Shown here piece after piece: positions 1 to 8,183 of a stretch of DNA of 64,000 bases. The stretch's first letter is position 1. Each line of letters begins with the position of its first letter. The notes beneath the pieces were generated by a model. It had not been told where the DNA came from and searched no databases. It saw nothing but the letters and a program-made list of their open reading frames with translations. The stretch is taken from contig CAYVOV010000015.1 in the NCBI GenBank assembly GCA_964453525.1, forward strand, positions 30,361-94,360. Direction: 5' to 3'. A program made the position numbers and the translations under genes. This stretch comes from CAYVOV01 sp964453525 (GTDB taxonomy: Bacteria > Chloroflexota > Dehalococcoidia > Dehalococcoidales > UBA2162).

Positions 1-57
1 CCTGACAAGCTGCGCAAGGTTGAGCCGGAAGAAACACCAGAACGGACTGATATTTAA
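1..57 (+). CDS. C-terminal end of a gene cut by the window edge
   Basis: The first frame is open from the window edge to a TAA at 55-57 and encodes 18 residues ending in PERTDI. The end is charged and is followed at once by a strong terminator, which supports a real gene end. The product cannot be named. Confidence 0.4.
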   Translation, partial: PDKLRKVEPEETPERTDI

Positions 58-82
58 AACTTTTATATATCTGATAAAGAAG

Positions 83-114
83 AAAAAGGGGCTGGCTGAT
101 GCCAGCCCCTTTTT
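83..114. terminator. bidirectional rho-independent terminator
   Basis: A perfect 9-bp stem (GGGGCTGGC at 88-96, GCCAGCCCC at 101-109) with loop TGAT is flanked by five A on the left and five T on the right. It can therefore end both the plus-strand gene at 1-57 and the minus-strand acetyltransferase. Confidence 0.9.
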
Positions 115-121
115 CTTGAAA

Positions 122-1312
122 CTAGAAGAAGTCGGCATGGGAGGTCCGGTATCTGGTTCGCATGATATTGTCCCATAAAGGCAGAGCACCGGGCTCATGG
201 GCTTCGAGGCGTCCCATTCTGGCTGCTTCGGTGGCGCTGAGCTGCCCGAACACAAGCAATGCTAAAGTGCTGACCGGCATCACCACCTGAGGATTCATAT
301 CGGTGCGGCTGACTCTTGATTCTACTCCCGATGTCTCAAGTTTCCATCTTCCCTGATTCCACGGGCAGATTTCATCGATTATCTCAAAGGTAAGGTCGCC
401 CTCTGCCTCGTAATGCCGACGCGGAACTGCCTTTTCGATATCTATTATTCGTCCCATCAGCCCGGCCCAAGATGAGATATTAAGCATCCGGGGTTCCATC
501 AGCAGGTGGGGCAGAGGGTCATCGGCGGGTGCTCTCTGCCAGGTTACGTGTTCCACCAGGTCCATCCTCTTGAAGTATTCCCAAATTGCCCGGTAGGCTG
601 AGGGACCGAGCCAGATAAAGTCTCGTATAAACAGGTCATGCTTTAACATCTCTCTGGCTTCACGTTTCAGGTTGGCCGTGTATATCACATACCCAAGCGG
701 TTCGCCGTTTTCTTCATAGGCAATTCTGGCTAGAGCGCTCCCTTCCCGGGGTGGTGCCAGCACCCCCTTCTGCCATATTTCCGGACTGCGGACGAGGTAT
801 CCGGTCCGGTCCGAAATAAAACTCCGGTAAAGGTCAGCAAGTAATTCAAAATCGTCATCACCCAGTTCCCGGAAGGTACCTGTTACCGGCTTGATATCGG
901 CGAATTCCAGATATATGGGTTCAACCTTATAGGTATTACGCGTCTGGACTACTGCGTAGCCGTAACGCTGGTATATTGCCGACCGTGAGGCGTGAAGAGC
1001 CGCAATCGGCATCTCACCCTGCTCATAAAGCTGTTTGAAATGGGCTGCCGTTACTTTTTTTAGGAAGCCGTGACGCCGGAATACGGGTAGTGTGCCGACC
1101 ATCGTTACCCCGGCAATCGGAATATCCCCGCCGTTCAACCGCATCGTAAGTTCCCAGGCTACGTATGAGGTAGCAAGCTTTCCGTCTTTGAAAGCGCAAA
1201 GGGTTAATTCAGGACTCATGTCAGCGCTTATAGTAACAAGCAAAGAAGCGTGGGCAACGCGCTTTAGCTCCTCCATTTCCTCCGGTCTGGCAGCACGGAT
1301 TTCAAGTCCCAT
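122..1312 (-). CDS. Eis-like GNAT N-acetyltransferase with SCP2-type C-terminus
   Basis: The protein has 396 residues, the usual size of the Eis (enhanced intracellular survival) family. An N-terminal GNAT region (about 1-140) contains a V-x-x-x-x-R-R-x-G-like acetyl-CoA loop (PVFRRHGFLKK). A second GNAT-like half follows, then a C-terminal sterol-carrier-like domain (about 290-396). Family members transfer acetyl groups to amines such as aminoglycosides or lysine side chains in the cytosol; the substrate here is unknown. The ATG is preceded by AAAGGAGA at good distance. It ends in the bidirectional terminator just downstream. The S41 protease gene lies 79 bases upstream in the same direction. 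Confidence 0.8.
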   Translation of the reverse strand: MGLEIRAARPEEMEELKRVAHASLLVTISADMSPELTLCAFKDGKLATSYVAWELTMRLNGGDIPIAGVTMVGTLPVFRRHGFLKKVTAAHFKQLYEQGEMPIAALHASRSAIYQRYGYAVVQTRNTYKVEPIYLEFADIKPVTGTFRELGDDDFELLADLYRSFISDRTGYLVRSPEIWQKGVLAPPREGSALARIAYEENGEPLGYVIYTANLKREAREMLKHDLFIRDFIWLGPSAYRAIWEYFKRMDLVEHVTWQRAPADDPLPHLLMEPRMLNISSWAGLMGRIIDIEKAVPRRHYEAEGDLTFEIIDEICPWNQGRWKLETSGVESRVSRTDMNPQVVMPVSTLALLVFGQLSATEAARMGRLEAHEPGALPLWDNIMRTRYRTSHADFF

Positions 1313-1391
1313 AAATCTCCTTTGTCGTCAGCTAGAATAATCAGCCGATATTCCTGAAGTGTATAGTATTCGCTTTTGCATCAATGACGGC

Positions 1392-2564
1392 TTACCCTTT
1401 ATTATCCTTGAGGTAGTCTATCGCCCACTGGACAGCGTCGTCTCCCTTGAGGTCGAGTTCAAAATCGGGAGTTATCCCCTTGCCCTCGATAAGATGGCCG
1501 TCCGGAGTTAGCCAGCGGGCATAGGTAATGTACAGTCCGGAATTATCTTTTAGAGGATAAAGGAGATTAACGCTGCCTTTGCCGTAGGTCTTTGTGCCGG
1601 CGATAGTAGCGCGATTATGGTCCTGCAAAGCTCCGGCCAGTACCTCGCTGGCACTGGCAGTATAATTATCGGTCAGGACAACTATCGGTAGACTGGTGTT
1701 TTTGATGCCGCTGTTGACAGAATGAGTCGTTCGCTCACCCTGGTTATCGACAACGTAGAGTACAACGCCGTCATCAATAAAGCGGCTGGCAACGTCAATT
1801 ACAGATTCCAGTAAGCCGCCCGGATTACTCCGCAGGTCGACTATAATGCTTGAGGCTCCCTCCTGCGTCATTTTCGCCAGTACCGGTTTCAGTTCTTCAT
1901 TGGTGCGCTCGGTGAAATGCATAATCGCTATATAGGCGGTGTCTCCTTTCATTTCAAAGAAAATGCTGGATAGCTGAATTTCATCCCTGGTTATTTCAAT
2001 CTCAACGGGCTCTGTCTCACCCTCGTGAAGAATAAGAAGCCTTACCGGTGTTCCTTTCGGTCCGCGGATGCGGAGGATAGCCTCATTAAGGCTGAGACCT
2101 GCGGCGGAATCACCGTCTATTCCCATGATTATATCTCCGGGCCTGATACCCGCTTTATCAGCCGGTGAGTCAAGAATAGGAGCGATTATCATAATCTGCT
2201 CGCCTTTCATTCCTACATAAGCGCCGATGCCCTCGAATTTCCCTTCCAGTCCCTCTATGCTTGCCCGATAGTTATCTTTACTCAGGTAGGACGAATACGG
2301 GTCGTCCAGTGCTTCCAGCATCCCCTCGATTGCTGCCTGGCTGAGTTTGGCCGGGTCGAGTTTGTCCCTGTCAACATAGTCCTCAAAGATAATTTCCCAG
2401 GCCTGTTCCACGACCTCCAGGCCAAGCTCAGAATCGACTTCGATATCTGTGTTGTCCGGTTTTAATTCAGTTTCGGCATTGAAAATGCAGCCGGCGAAAA
2501 GAGACAGTACCAAGCTTATCATCAATACCAGAGTTACTATTGGAATTTTATAATTCTTCGGCAT
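1392..2564 (-). CDS. S41 family C-terminal processing peptidase, lipoprotein
   Basis: The protein has 390 residues. A hydrophobic signal (about 7-25) ends in the lipobox LFAGC, so Cys26 should be lipidated and the enzyme anchored outside the membrane. A PDZ domain lies around 105-190 (GIGAYVGMK, RPGDIIMGIDG). The S41 protease core follows, with the nucleophile region TASASEVLAG (Ser304/306) and catalytic Lys329 in TYGKGSVN. CtpA-type enzymes trim the C-termini of exported proteins. The ATG has AGAGAGGA upstream. The cleavage target cannot be read from context. Confidence 0.92.
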   Translation of the reverse strand: MPKNYKIPIVTLVLMISLVLSLFAGCIFNAETELKPDNTDIEVDSELGLEVVEQAWEIIFEDYVDRDKLDPAKLSQAAIEGMLEALDDPYSSYLSKDNYRASIEGLEGKFEGIGAYVGMKGEQIMIIAPILDSPADKAGIRPGDIIMGIDGDSAAGLSLNEAILRIRGPKGTPVRLLILHEGETEPVEIEITRDEIQLSSIFFEMKGDTAYIAIMHFTERTNEELKPVLAKMTQEGASSIIVDLRSNPGGLLESVIDVASRFIDDGVVLYVVDNQGERTTHSVNSGIKNTSLPIVVLTDNYTASASEVLAGALQDHNRATIAGTKTYGKGSVNLLYPLKDNSGLYITYARWLTPDGHLIEGKGITPDFELDLKGDDAVQWAIDYLKDNKG

Positions 2565-2873
2565 CGGACTTATCCTCTCTTTAATAAAATGTAGCGCAGG
2601 TTTTAGTAGTTTTTTATTCGTTAATTTTTGGCTGGTGGTAGGGAGATGAAATTGTAAAACCGGCTGAGCAAATCTGTAATCCGAGTTTCGGGATTATTCT
2701 TCTTTTTTCGTGTCGTTGATTCTTTCTTGAATCAGAATGCTAGTTAATCATATCACAGAAAGCCCGTTTTAAGAGAATCGAGTTGAATTCGTCTGCAAAA
2801 TAGCCTTCGCACTAATTTATTTCTCTCAGTAATACACTTAACAAACCTATCTGGGTGATGTACTATTTCAGGT
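2565..2873. other. intergenic region between divergent genes, no feature seen
   Basis: This 309-base A+T-rich gap separates the divergent protease and ATPase genes and must hold both promoters. I see no convincing -35/-10 pair, no palindrome over 10 bp and no coding signal. Confidence 0.5.
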
Positions 2874-3683
2874 ATGGCGTATGAATGGCACAGATATTCT
2901 AGATTTTGGGAACCTCAGAAGCGTCTTTCGGCTCTGGAACTGGTAAATACTGGAACGCTTGATCGAAAGCTAACCAGTCTTTTATGGCTGATGATGGAGC
3001 ACCGGGCATCTGTGATAGTGGCAGCTGGTCCAAGCTTTGCTGGAAAAACTACAATCCTGAATATGCTTTTAGATTTTCTCCACCCACGAGTGAAACAAAC
3101 TCACCTCCGTGGCGAATTTGAAGACTTCGGATTCCTGAAAGACGCCAGTCCTACTGAAACCTACCTCGTAGCCAGTGAGTTCAGCAATTATTTCGGTTAC
3201 GTTTGGGGAGATGTGGCAAGGAAGGCCTTTCAACTCCTCGCACAGGGATACTCTTTGGGCGGCACAATCCATGCCAGGACAGCGAGAGAGGTAGTTTATA
3301 TACTTTACCAGTACCTGGGTCTGCAGCTGCCGATAATTGCTCATTTAGGAGCGATAATAAATTTGCGTGTGATACCGGGACGGACCTATGCCTCTGAACC
3401 GATCAGGCGAATTGAGTCAGTTGGTTTACCATTGTTTGCCGGCGATACGATGACAATAGAAATAATCGCCTCTAGAGAACCGGAAAGTGAAGCTTTTGAA
3501 TTTGCTGATAACAAAAGGCTACGGGAAGTCTTTTCGGCTAAATTCGGCATCGGGGATATCGACTTTAGCCGTGAGATTGAAATACGGGAGCAGGAGTTGG
3601 GAAATCTCTTGAGAGAAGGCAAACTATCTTATACTGAGGTAAGACAGATGGTGGTGAACTTTTATGAATCCCGTCCTTCTTGA
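2874..3683 (+). CDS. stand-alone type II/IV secretion (VirB11/GspE-like) ATPase
   Basis: The protein has 269 residues. It has a Walker A GPSFAGKTT (about 52-60), an acidic segment ahead of the Walker B region (GEFEDF), and the secretion-ATPase signature GGTIHARTAREVV with the His box (about 136-148). These are features of VirB11/GspE/PilT ATPases, which power pili or secretion. It is shorter than full GspE (about 500 residues): the N-terminal domain is missing and the C-terminus ends in a charged helical tail. No pilin, platform or prepilin peptidase gene is nearby. It may be a solitary nucleotide-binding protein of archaeal-type FlaI/CpaF descent. The start codon lacks a strong ribosome site. 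Confidence 0.65.
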   Translation: MAYEWHRYSRFWEPQKRLSALELVNTGTLDRKLTSLLWLMMEHRASVIVAAGPSFAGKTTILNMLLDFLHPRVKQTHLRGEFEDFGFLKDASPTETYLVASEFSNYFGYVWGDVARKAFQLLAQGYSLGGTIHARTAREVVYILYQYLGLQLPIIAHLGAIINLRVIPGRTYASEPIRRIESVGLPLFAGDTMTIEIIASREPESEAFEFADNKRLREVFSAKFGIGDIDFSREIEIREQELGNLLREGKLSYTEVRQMVVNFYESRPS

Positions 3684-4033
3684 TTTTTACTATAGATTAT
3701 GTGCTATTAAGATTCGTATTTATTCGCCAGTCCCCGAACTGTATCTTAAATATACTGTATCTTAAATATATTGAAGGAGTAACCGAAGATGAGTTGTTGA
3801 CGGAAACCCAATTTCCGATTAAGGAGTCTGCACTGTATTCAAAGGGAAATGAAGAACAATAGAATGTCGGGAGTATAAGGAACAAAAAGACCTATGATTG
3901 GTCTGAGTTTTCATCTCCAGTTTCTGTTGCATCCAAGTAATTTTATATATGACAAATCATCAAATTCTCACCCGGAGATAATAAAGTTGTGATAGACGTG
4001 GTATACAAGTGCTTGCCAAGTAATCCTTGCCCT
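3684..4033. other. intergenic gap with a short direct repeat
   Basis: This 350-base gap follows the ATPase. It contains a tandem direct repeat of about 15 bases (CTGTATCTTAAATATA, near 3740-3770). Short open frames here are on both strands and show no coding character. The tail of the minus-strand nitrogenase-like operon ends here without an obvious terminator. Confidence 0.4.
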
Positions 4034-4855
4034 CTAGGGTAGATACACAACATCAGCCCGGCACTGCTCACACCGGTAGAACTGCGGAATAATCTCTTCG
4101 CAGGTTTGTCTGGCTTCTCTTAACTCATCGCAGGTGGGGGCTCGATGATTTTTCATCTTACCCGAAGGTATTAGGGGCATAATGTTCATCAACCCGACGC
4201 CTGCCTCTCTAAGACGCATTGCCAGTTTTCTCATGTATTGGTCGTTCACGCCGGGGATAAGTACCGTGTTTACCTTAATGGGAAGTCCGACAGCCACAGC
4301 CTTTCTGATACCGCTGAACTGCCTTTCAATAAGAAGTTCAGCCGCTTCCTCTCCCCGGTATACAGTCCCCCGGTACTTCACCCAGGAATAGATATCCTTT
4401 CCTACAATGCTGTCAGGAGCATTTACGGTAACCGTCAGTGCTTTAGCTCCGGCGTCAGTGATTGCTTCCAGTTTGTCCTCAAGGAGCAAGCCGTTAGTGC
4501 AAAGGCAGCCTGTAATCCGTGGATAAAGATCGTGAATCAAAGATAGCGTCAAGAAAGTCTGCTCGTTCGCCAAGGAGTCGCCGGGACCGGCGATTCCCAC
4601 CACAAAGTTATAGGTTTGCCTCTCGTTCACGATAGACTTTACCAGAGCTACAGCCTCAGCTACTGACAATAGCCTTGCTGCCCATCCCGGGTGTTGAACG
4701 TCAACACACATCCTGTGTTCGCAGAAATTGCACTGAATATTGCATCGGGGAGCGACCGGCAGGTGAATCCTGCCTACACTATCGTGAGCCTCATCGTTGA
4801 AGCAGGGATGCTGACCCATAATATCTGTTATCCCTAACAGGTTATTCAGCTTCAT
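4034..4855 (-). CDS. nifB: NifB-family radical SAM protein (cofactor maturase)
   Basis: The protein has 273 residues, matching the short NifB form without the fused NifX/NafY domain. The N-terminal HPCFNDEAH box carries Cys18. The radical SAM CX3CX2C motif is APRCNIQCNFC (Cys38, 42, 45). The C-terminus carries CEQCRAD (Cys262, 265). All are hallmarks of true NifB, which fuses two 4Fe4S units and inserts carbide to give NifB-co (8Fe-9S-C). It is the last gene of the D-K-H-toroid-B operon, 38 bases after the toroid gene, with AAGGA before the ATG. It implies that the reductase encoded upstream carries a NifB-co-derived cluster rather than simple 4Fe4S centres. NifEN and NifV are absent from this window. 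Confidence 0.88.
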   Translation of the reverse strand: MKLNNLLGITDIMGQHPCFNDEAHDSVGRIHLPVAPRCNIQCNFCEHRMCVDVQHPGWAARLLSVAEAVALVKSIVNERQTYNFVVGIAGPGDSLANEQTFLTLSLIHDLYPRITGCLCTNGLLLEDKLEAITDAGAKALTVTVNAPDSIVGKDIYSWVKYRGTVYRGEEAAELLIERQFSGIRKAVAVGLPIKVNTVLIPGVNDQYMRKLAMRLREAGVGLMNIMPLIPSGKMKNHRAPTCDELREARQTCEEIIPQFYRCEQCRADVVYLP

Positions 4856-4893
4856 AGAATTTCCTTACTTGCTCGCTATATTGTCTATTATCT

Positions 4894-5928
4894 CTAATGT
4901 CCGTGAAAAGAGAAAAAGCGTAAAGGCTGGTGTAAACTTTTTATCGCCATTAGGATTTCTAGAGTAAAATGATGGTCTTGAAACCATAAACCATCTGACG
5001 ACTGTAATTCTAACAATCGTTGAACTCCAGCATTAACCTTCTCATTGTCCAGACCGTATCCCAGCATAGACAGTGTGGACACCACGTGATTGGTACTGGC
5101 TACCTCGATTACGATGTCAGGTGGAGGGGAGTCAGAAGGAGCAACACACCTCGGATCGAACCAGGCACCGTCGAAAGGCGTACTGTTATCAGCATATGGC
5201 GGTTTAACGCTTATATCACGCTTATAACCATACAAACTAAGGATGAACTCGGCTCCCCGTCTGGCAGCCTCACTCTGCCGGGTTTTTTCCGTTGCACTGA
5301 GCCCGAGAAGTGAATTGCAGGTGGCGTGAATACCGCAGTAGGGATGCGGATATCCCTCTCCACGCTCTCTACACATTCTTGACCGCGGGCTGAGCCAGCT
5401 GCCATCCTCATCCTGCCAGCTACAGAGCCATTCATACCCCTTGGCAACTCTCGGGTCGTCACCGTGTCCCGTTCTGGCAAGAGCCAGTAGCGCAGCATTG
5501 GTAACGATTGGATTGGAATTAATGACTGGAAAAGTACTAGCGACCGGATCGTTACCTGTGCCACATACACACTTAGTTTCACCCTGGATAAAGGAGCCGT
5601 TTTCTGCCTGACACTGGAACAGGTAATCTGTTCCCTTCTTAACAGGCGTATCCTGAGCACGCAGCCCGAGTTCTATCAGCTTCATCAGTTGGTGTGTGGT
5701 ACCATCTTGGTAGTCGTACGCTTTACCGTTCCAGGAACCGTTTTCCAACTGTTTGCTTAGAATCTCGTTTATTAAGGCATTCTTCAGGTTGCTTACCTCA
5801 GTATCCTGTTCAGGCTTCTCCATAATCTCCCGCAGGATGTAGTATCTATCCAAGTGTTTTGCCTGCTCTAGAAGCTGGTCGGTTGGGTCTACACTCAATG
5901 CGTTTTTCCACTCCGGTTGTTTTTCCAT
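4894..5928 (-). CDS. squalene-cyclase/prenyltransferase-like alpha-toroid protein in nitrogenase-like operon
   Basis: The protein has 344 residues from the ATG at 5928. That start is chosen because AAGGAAAG precedes it and because the longer frame would run into the gene for the NifH-like protein. It has repeated QW-type motifs: QLENGSWNG, QAENGSFIQG, QDEDGSWLS and QSSDGLWF. These mark the alpha/alpha toroid of squalene-hopene cyclases and prenyltransferases. The cyclase DXDD acid motif is not seen. The protein is about half the length of squalene-hopene cyclase, so it is a single toroid. It is Cys-rich in the middle (KCVCGTG, RMCRERG, YCGIHATC). It lies between the nifH-like gene (67-base gap) and nifB, so it is co-transcribed with them. 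Function unknown: a substrate-binding toroid or a cyclase acting on the reductase's substrate or product are both possible. Confidence 0.7.
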   Translation of the reverse strand: MEKQPEWKNALSVDPTDQLLEQAKHLDRYYILREIMEKPEQDTEVSNLKNALINEILSKQLENGSWNGKAYDYQDGTTHQLMKLIELGLRAQDTPVKKGTDYLFQCQAENGSFIQGETKCVCGTGNDPVASTFPVINSNPIVTNAALLALARTGHGDDPRVAKGYEWLCSWQDEDGSWLSPRSRMCRERGEGYPHPYCGIHATCNSLLGLSATEKTRQSEAARRGAEFILSLYGYKRDISVKPPYADNSTPFDGAWFDPRCVAPSDSPPPDIVIEVASTNHVVSTLSMLGYGLDNEKVNAGVQRLLELQSSDGLWFQDHHFTLEILMAIKSLHQPLRFFSFHGH

Positions 5929-5995
5929 TGGATTCTTTCCTTGCTGGTTTTTACTAGAATCGTCGCATATAGGCTGACAGAACGAATTACTGAAC

Positions 5996-6838
5996 CTATG
6001 TTTTAAGGTGCTGTCGATAAAGAGCCTCAAGCTCGGAAAGCTCTTCCACCGGGGTGGGAATCACCGGACGGTCATTATCCATCACTCGTCGAGCCAACTC
6101 TCTAAATGCCTCCGCTTCCTCCGACTCAGGAGAATGTTCCAGTACCGTTTTGCTTTCCACCTCACAGACCTGAATTACAGGGCTGCGAGGGACAAAGTGG
6201 ACAAGCTTGCTACCCAGGCTCCGGGCGAACTCGGAAAGGACTCCCTTTTCTAACTGCTCGTTCCCCGCGCTATTGCATATCACACCGGCCAGTCCTGTTT
6301 CACCCCGCCGTGACAGGCGGCGAATCCCTTTAGCAATGTTGTTGGCAGCATAAATGCTCATAAAAGCTCCAGAGCAGAGAAGATATATTTCCCGGGCGTA
6401 ACCTTCACGAATTGGCTGGGCAAACCCCCCACAGACTACATCGCCCAGAACATCGTAAACCACGACATCAATGTTATAAGTTTCGAAAGCTTTGAGGTCC
6501 CTGAGAATGTTAATAGCTGTTAACACTCCCCGACCGGCACAGCCGATACCTGGTTCAGGTCCTCCTGACTCTACACAATAAATCCCCTTTTGTCCCTCGA
6601 AAACAATGTCCTCGAGAGCAATCGCATATTCATCTCGCCCCATTCTCAGGTGCTCCCTGTAGGTTTCAAGCACTGTTGGTATCAACCGCCCCTCAGTTAG
6701 ACTCCTGGTAGAGTCTCTCTTGGGGTCGCACCCCACCTGCATTACCTTAAGACCCTGTTCCCGGAGGGCCATGCAAAGGTTAGAAGAAATGGTACTTTTA
6801 CCGATTCCTCCCTTGCCATATATAGCAATCTGTCTCAT
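5996..6838 (-). CDS. NifH-like ATP-dependent iron protein (nitrogenase reductase family)
   Basis: The protein has 280 residues, normal for NifH. The P-loop is GKGGIGKST (8-16). Switch II is DVLGDVVCGGFA. The two cysteines that bind the inter-subunit 4Fe4S cluster are Cys100 (GCAGRGV) and Cys136. Arg103 corresponds to the ADP-ribosylated arginine of NifH. As in all members of the family it should pass electrons to its DK partner at the cost of ATP. The ATG directly follows the TAA of the K-like gene, and the last codons of K (GCGAGGTGG) serve as ribosome site, so translation is probably coupled. The neighbours make it part of a nitrogenase-like rather than a chlorophyll-type (BchL) system. Confidence 0.9.
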   Translation of the reverse strand: MRQIAIYGKGGIGKSTISSNLCMALREQGLKVMQVGCDPKRDSTRSLTEGRLIPTVLETYREHLRMGRDEYAIALEDIVFEGQKGIYCVESGGPEPGIGCAGRGVLTAINILRDLKAFETYNIDVVVYDVLGDVVCGGFAQPIREGYAREIYLLCSGAFMSIYAANNIAKGIRRLSRRGETGLAGVICNSAGNEQLEKGVLSEFARSLGSKLVHFVPRSPVIQVCEVESKTVLEHSPESEEAEAFRELARRVMDNDRPVIPTPVEELSELEALYRQHLKT

Positions 6839-8161
6839 TTACCACCTCGCTTTATAGCGTCTCTCTTTTGAGCGGTACCTGTCCAGCCAGTCATTATGGA
6901 TGCATTCGATAATATTTAACATACCCACGTAACCGAAATATTCGCGATTGATACTGCGAAATCGGTAAATGGGATTCACCAGCCGAAACACAAATGGGAT
7001 GCCCAGTTCCTCGACAGCATGTCTCTCTATATTACTGCCGAAGACTACCTCCGGTCTGACTTCACCCAGGGATAGCTTGGACTGATACACGTCAACGTTG
7101 TATATTACCCTGGGACTGATGTTTAGCTCCTCCAGCTCCCTATCAAGCATTTTCTTCGCCCCTGGCAGGCATGACCTCAAGCACAGGAGACCGGGAACCA
7201 TCTCCAGATCCTCAGTGATGAGATGAAGTAAGGGAATGCCTACCGTGGCATCGGCGACGATAGCTGCCGGCGCCCGGTGCATGAAGAACTGTTCCAGTCC
7301 CTTGCGTCGACACTGCTCTACTACCATGTTCTCTCCCTCGGTGGCAATCCTATCGGCTACATCCTGTGCCCCGAATTTCTTCCCCAGCTCTGTAAGCCAG
7401 CGACGGGTATTGGTAAATCCCACTGGCAGAGGCATATCTTTGCAGACCTGCTCAATTCCGAATTGATTAGCCAGATAGTCTGCTGCCTTTTGACCGCTAT
7501 CGTGACTGAGCACAATACATGCCTCGGCTGAAGCAACATCTTTAAATTCATTCAGAGCCGTATTGTGAGTAAGCGTGGCTAAAACTTTTACTCCCATCTG
7601 GGATAGAACACTTTTAACCCAGGCCAGATCACCCATCCAGGTGGGATTACCATTGGCGTGGGGAGCTATAAGGCAGACTGAGCCGGGGGCTTTCTCCCTC
7701 TCCTGAAGTACCAGTTTTTTCAACATAGCATCCAGAGCTATATCCGTGCCCTCGTTCTGGTCGCCACGGAAGCCAGCACACTCGATGGGTACAATTTCAA
7801 ATTCTACCCGGGGGCGCATATCCTCGCATACAGCTACAATATCATCCCCTACAATCTCCGGTCCGCATGAACTAAGCACAAAGAGAATCGGTACTCCAAG
7901 CTCTTGAGCCTCAAGGATGGTGCGAGCCAGAAGCTCCTCACCTCCATGGACGATCTCGTCTTCACACAGCTTGGTGGACAGAATCTGAGTCTCAGTATAG
8001 TCCGCGTCCTGCCAGCCAAAGGCGGCGTTGACCAGTAGATAACAACCTTGTGGTGAGTGGGCGAGGACACCGCAACCGGTAACTCCCAGGGCTGTTTGAG
8101 CAGCGCCATAGAAAGCACAGCGAAGATAGGGGTCGTGGCACCTTTCGGCGGTACCTGTCAT
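6839..8161 (-). CDS. nitrogenase-like component 1, K-type subunit
   Basis: The protein has 440 residues from the ATG at 8161, which has GGGGAA six bases upstream and lies 22 bases after the D-type gene; a longer frame would overlap D by 56 bases. Three cysteines match the P-cluster ligands of NifK: Cys15 (YLRCAF), Cys40 (SPQGC) and Cys99 (SSCGPEIVGDD). The IVGDD box is typical of the NifD/K/E/N superfamily. It is shorter than NifK (about 520), lacking the long N-terminal extension, and similar in size to NifN or the K subunits of nitrogenase-like reductases. It should form a heterotetramer with the D-type protein. Orthology to MarK, NflK or another named group cannot be settled by reading. 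Confidence 0.85.
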   Translation of the reverse strand: MTGTAERCHDPYLRCAFYGAAQTALGVTGCGVLAHSPQGCYLLVNAAFGWQDADYTETQILSTKLCEDEIVHGGEELLARTILEAQELGVPILFVLSSCGPEIVGDDIVAVCEDMRPRVEFEIVPIECAGFRGDQNEGTDIALDAMLKKLVLQEREKAPGSVCLIAPHANGNPTWMGDLAWVKSVLSQMGVKVLATLTHNTALNEFKDVASAEACIVLSHDSGQKAADYLANQFGIEQVCKDMPLPVGFTNTRRWLTELGKKFGAQDVADRIATEGENMVVEQCRRKGLEQFFMHRAPAAIVADATVGIPLLHLITEDLEMVPGLLCLRSCLPGAKKMLDRELEELNISPRVIYNVDVYQSKLSLGEVRPEVVFGSNIERHAVEELGIPFVFRLVNPIYRFRSINREYFGYVGMLNIIECIHNDWLDRYRSKERRYKARW

Positions 8162-8183
8162 CAGTTCCCCAGTTTCAGCCACG

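Noticed and set aside
3680..3885. Short open frames on both strands after the secretion ATPase
   Set aside because: They overlap each other, contain the direct repeat and have no ribosome site or recognisable motif.
5211..5660. Long antisense open frame within the toroid gene
   Set aside because: It lies in another frame of a gene with clear motifs, is Arg/Ser-rich and shows no family similarity.
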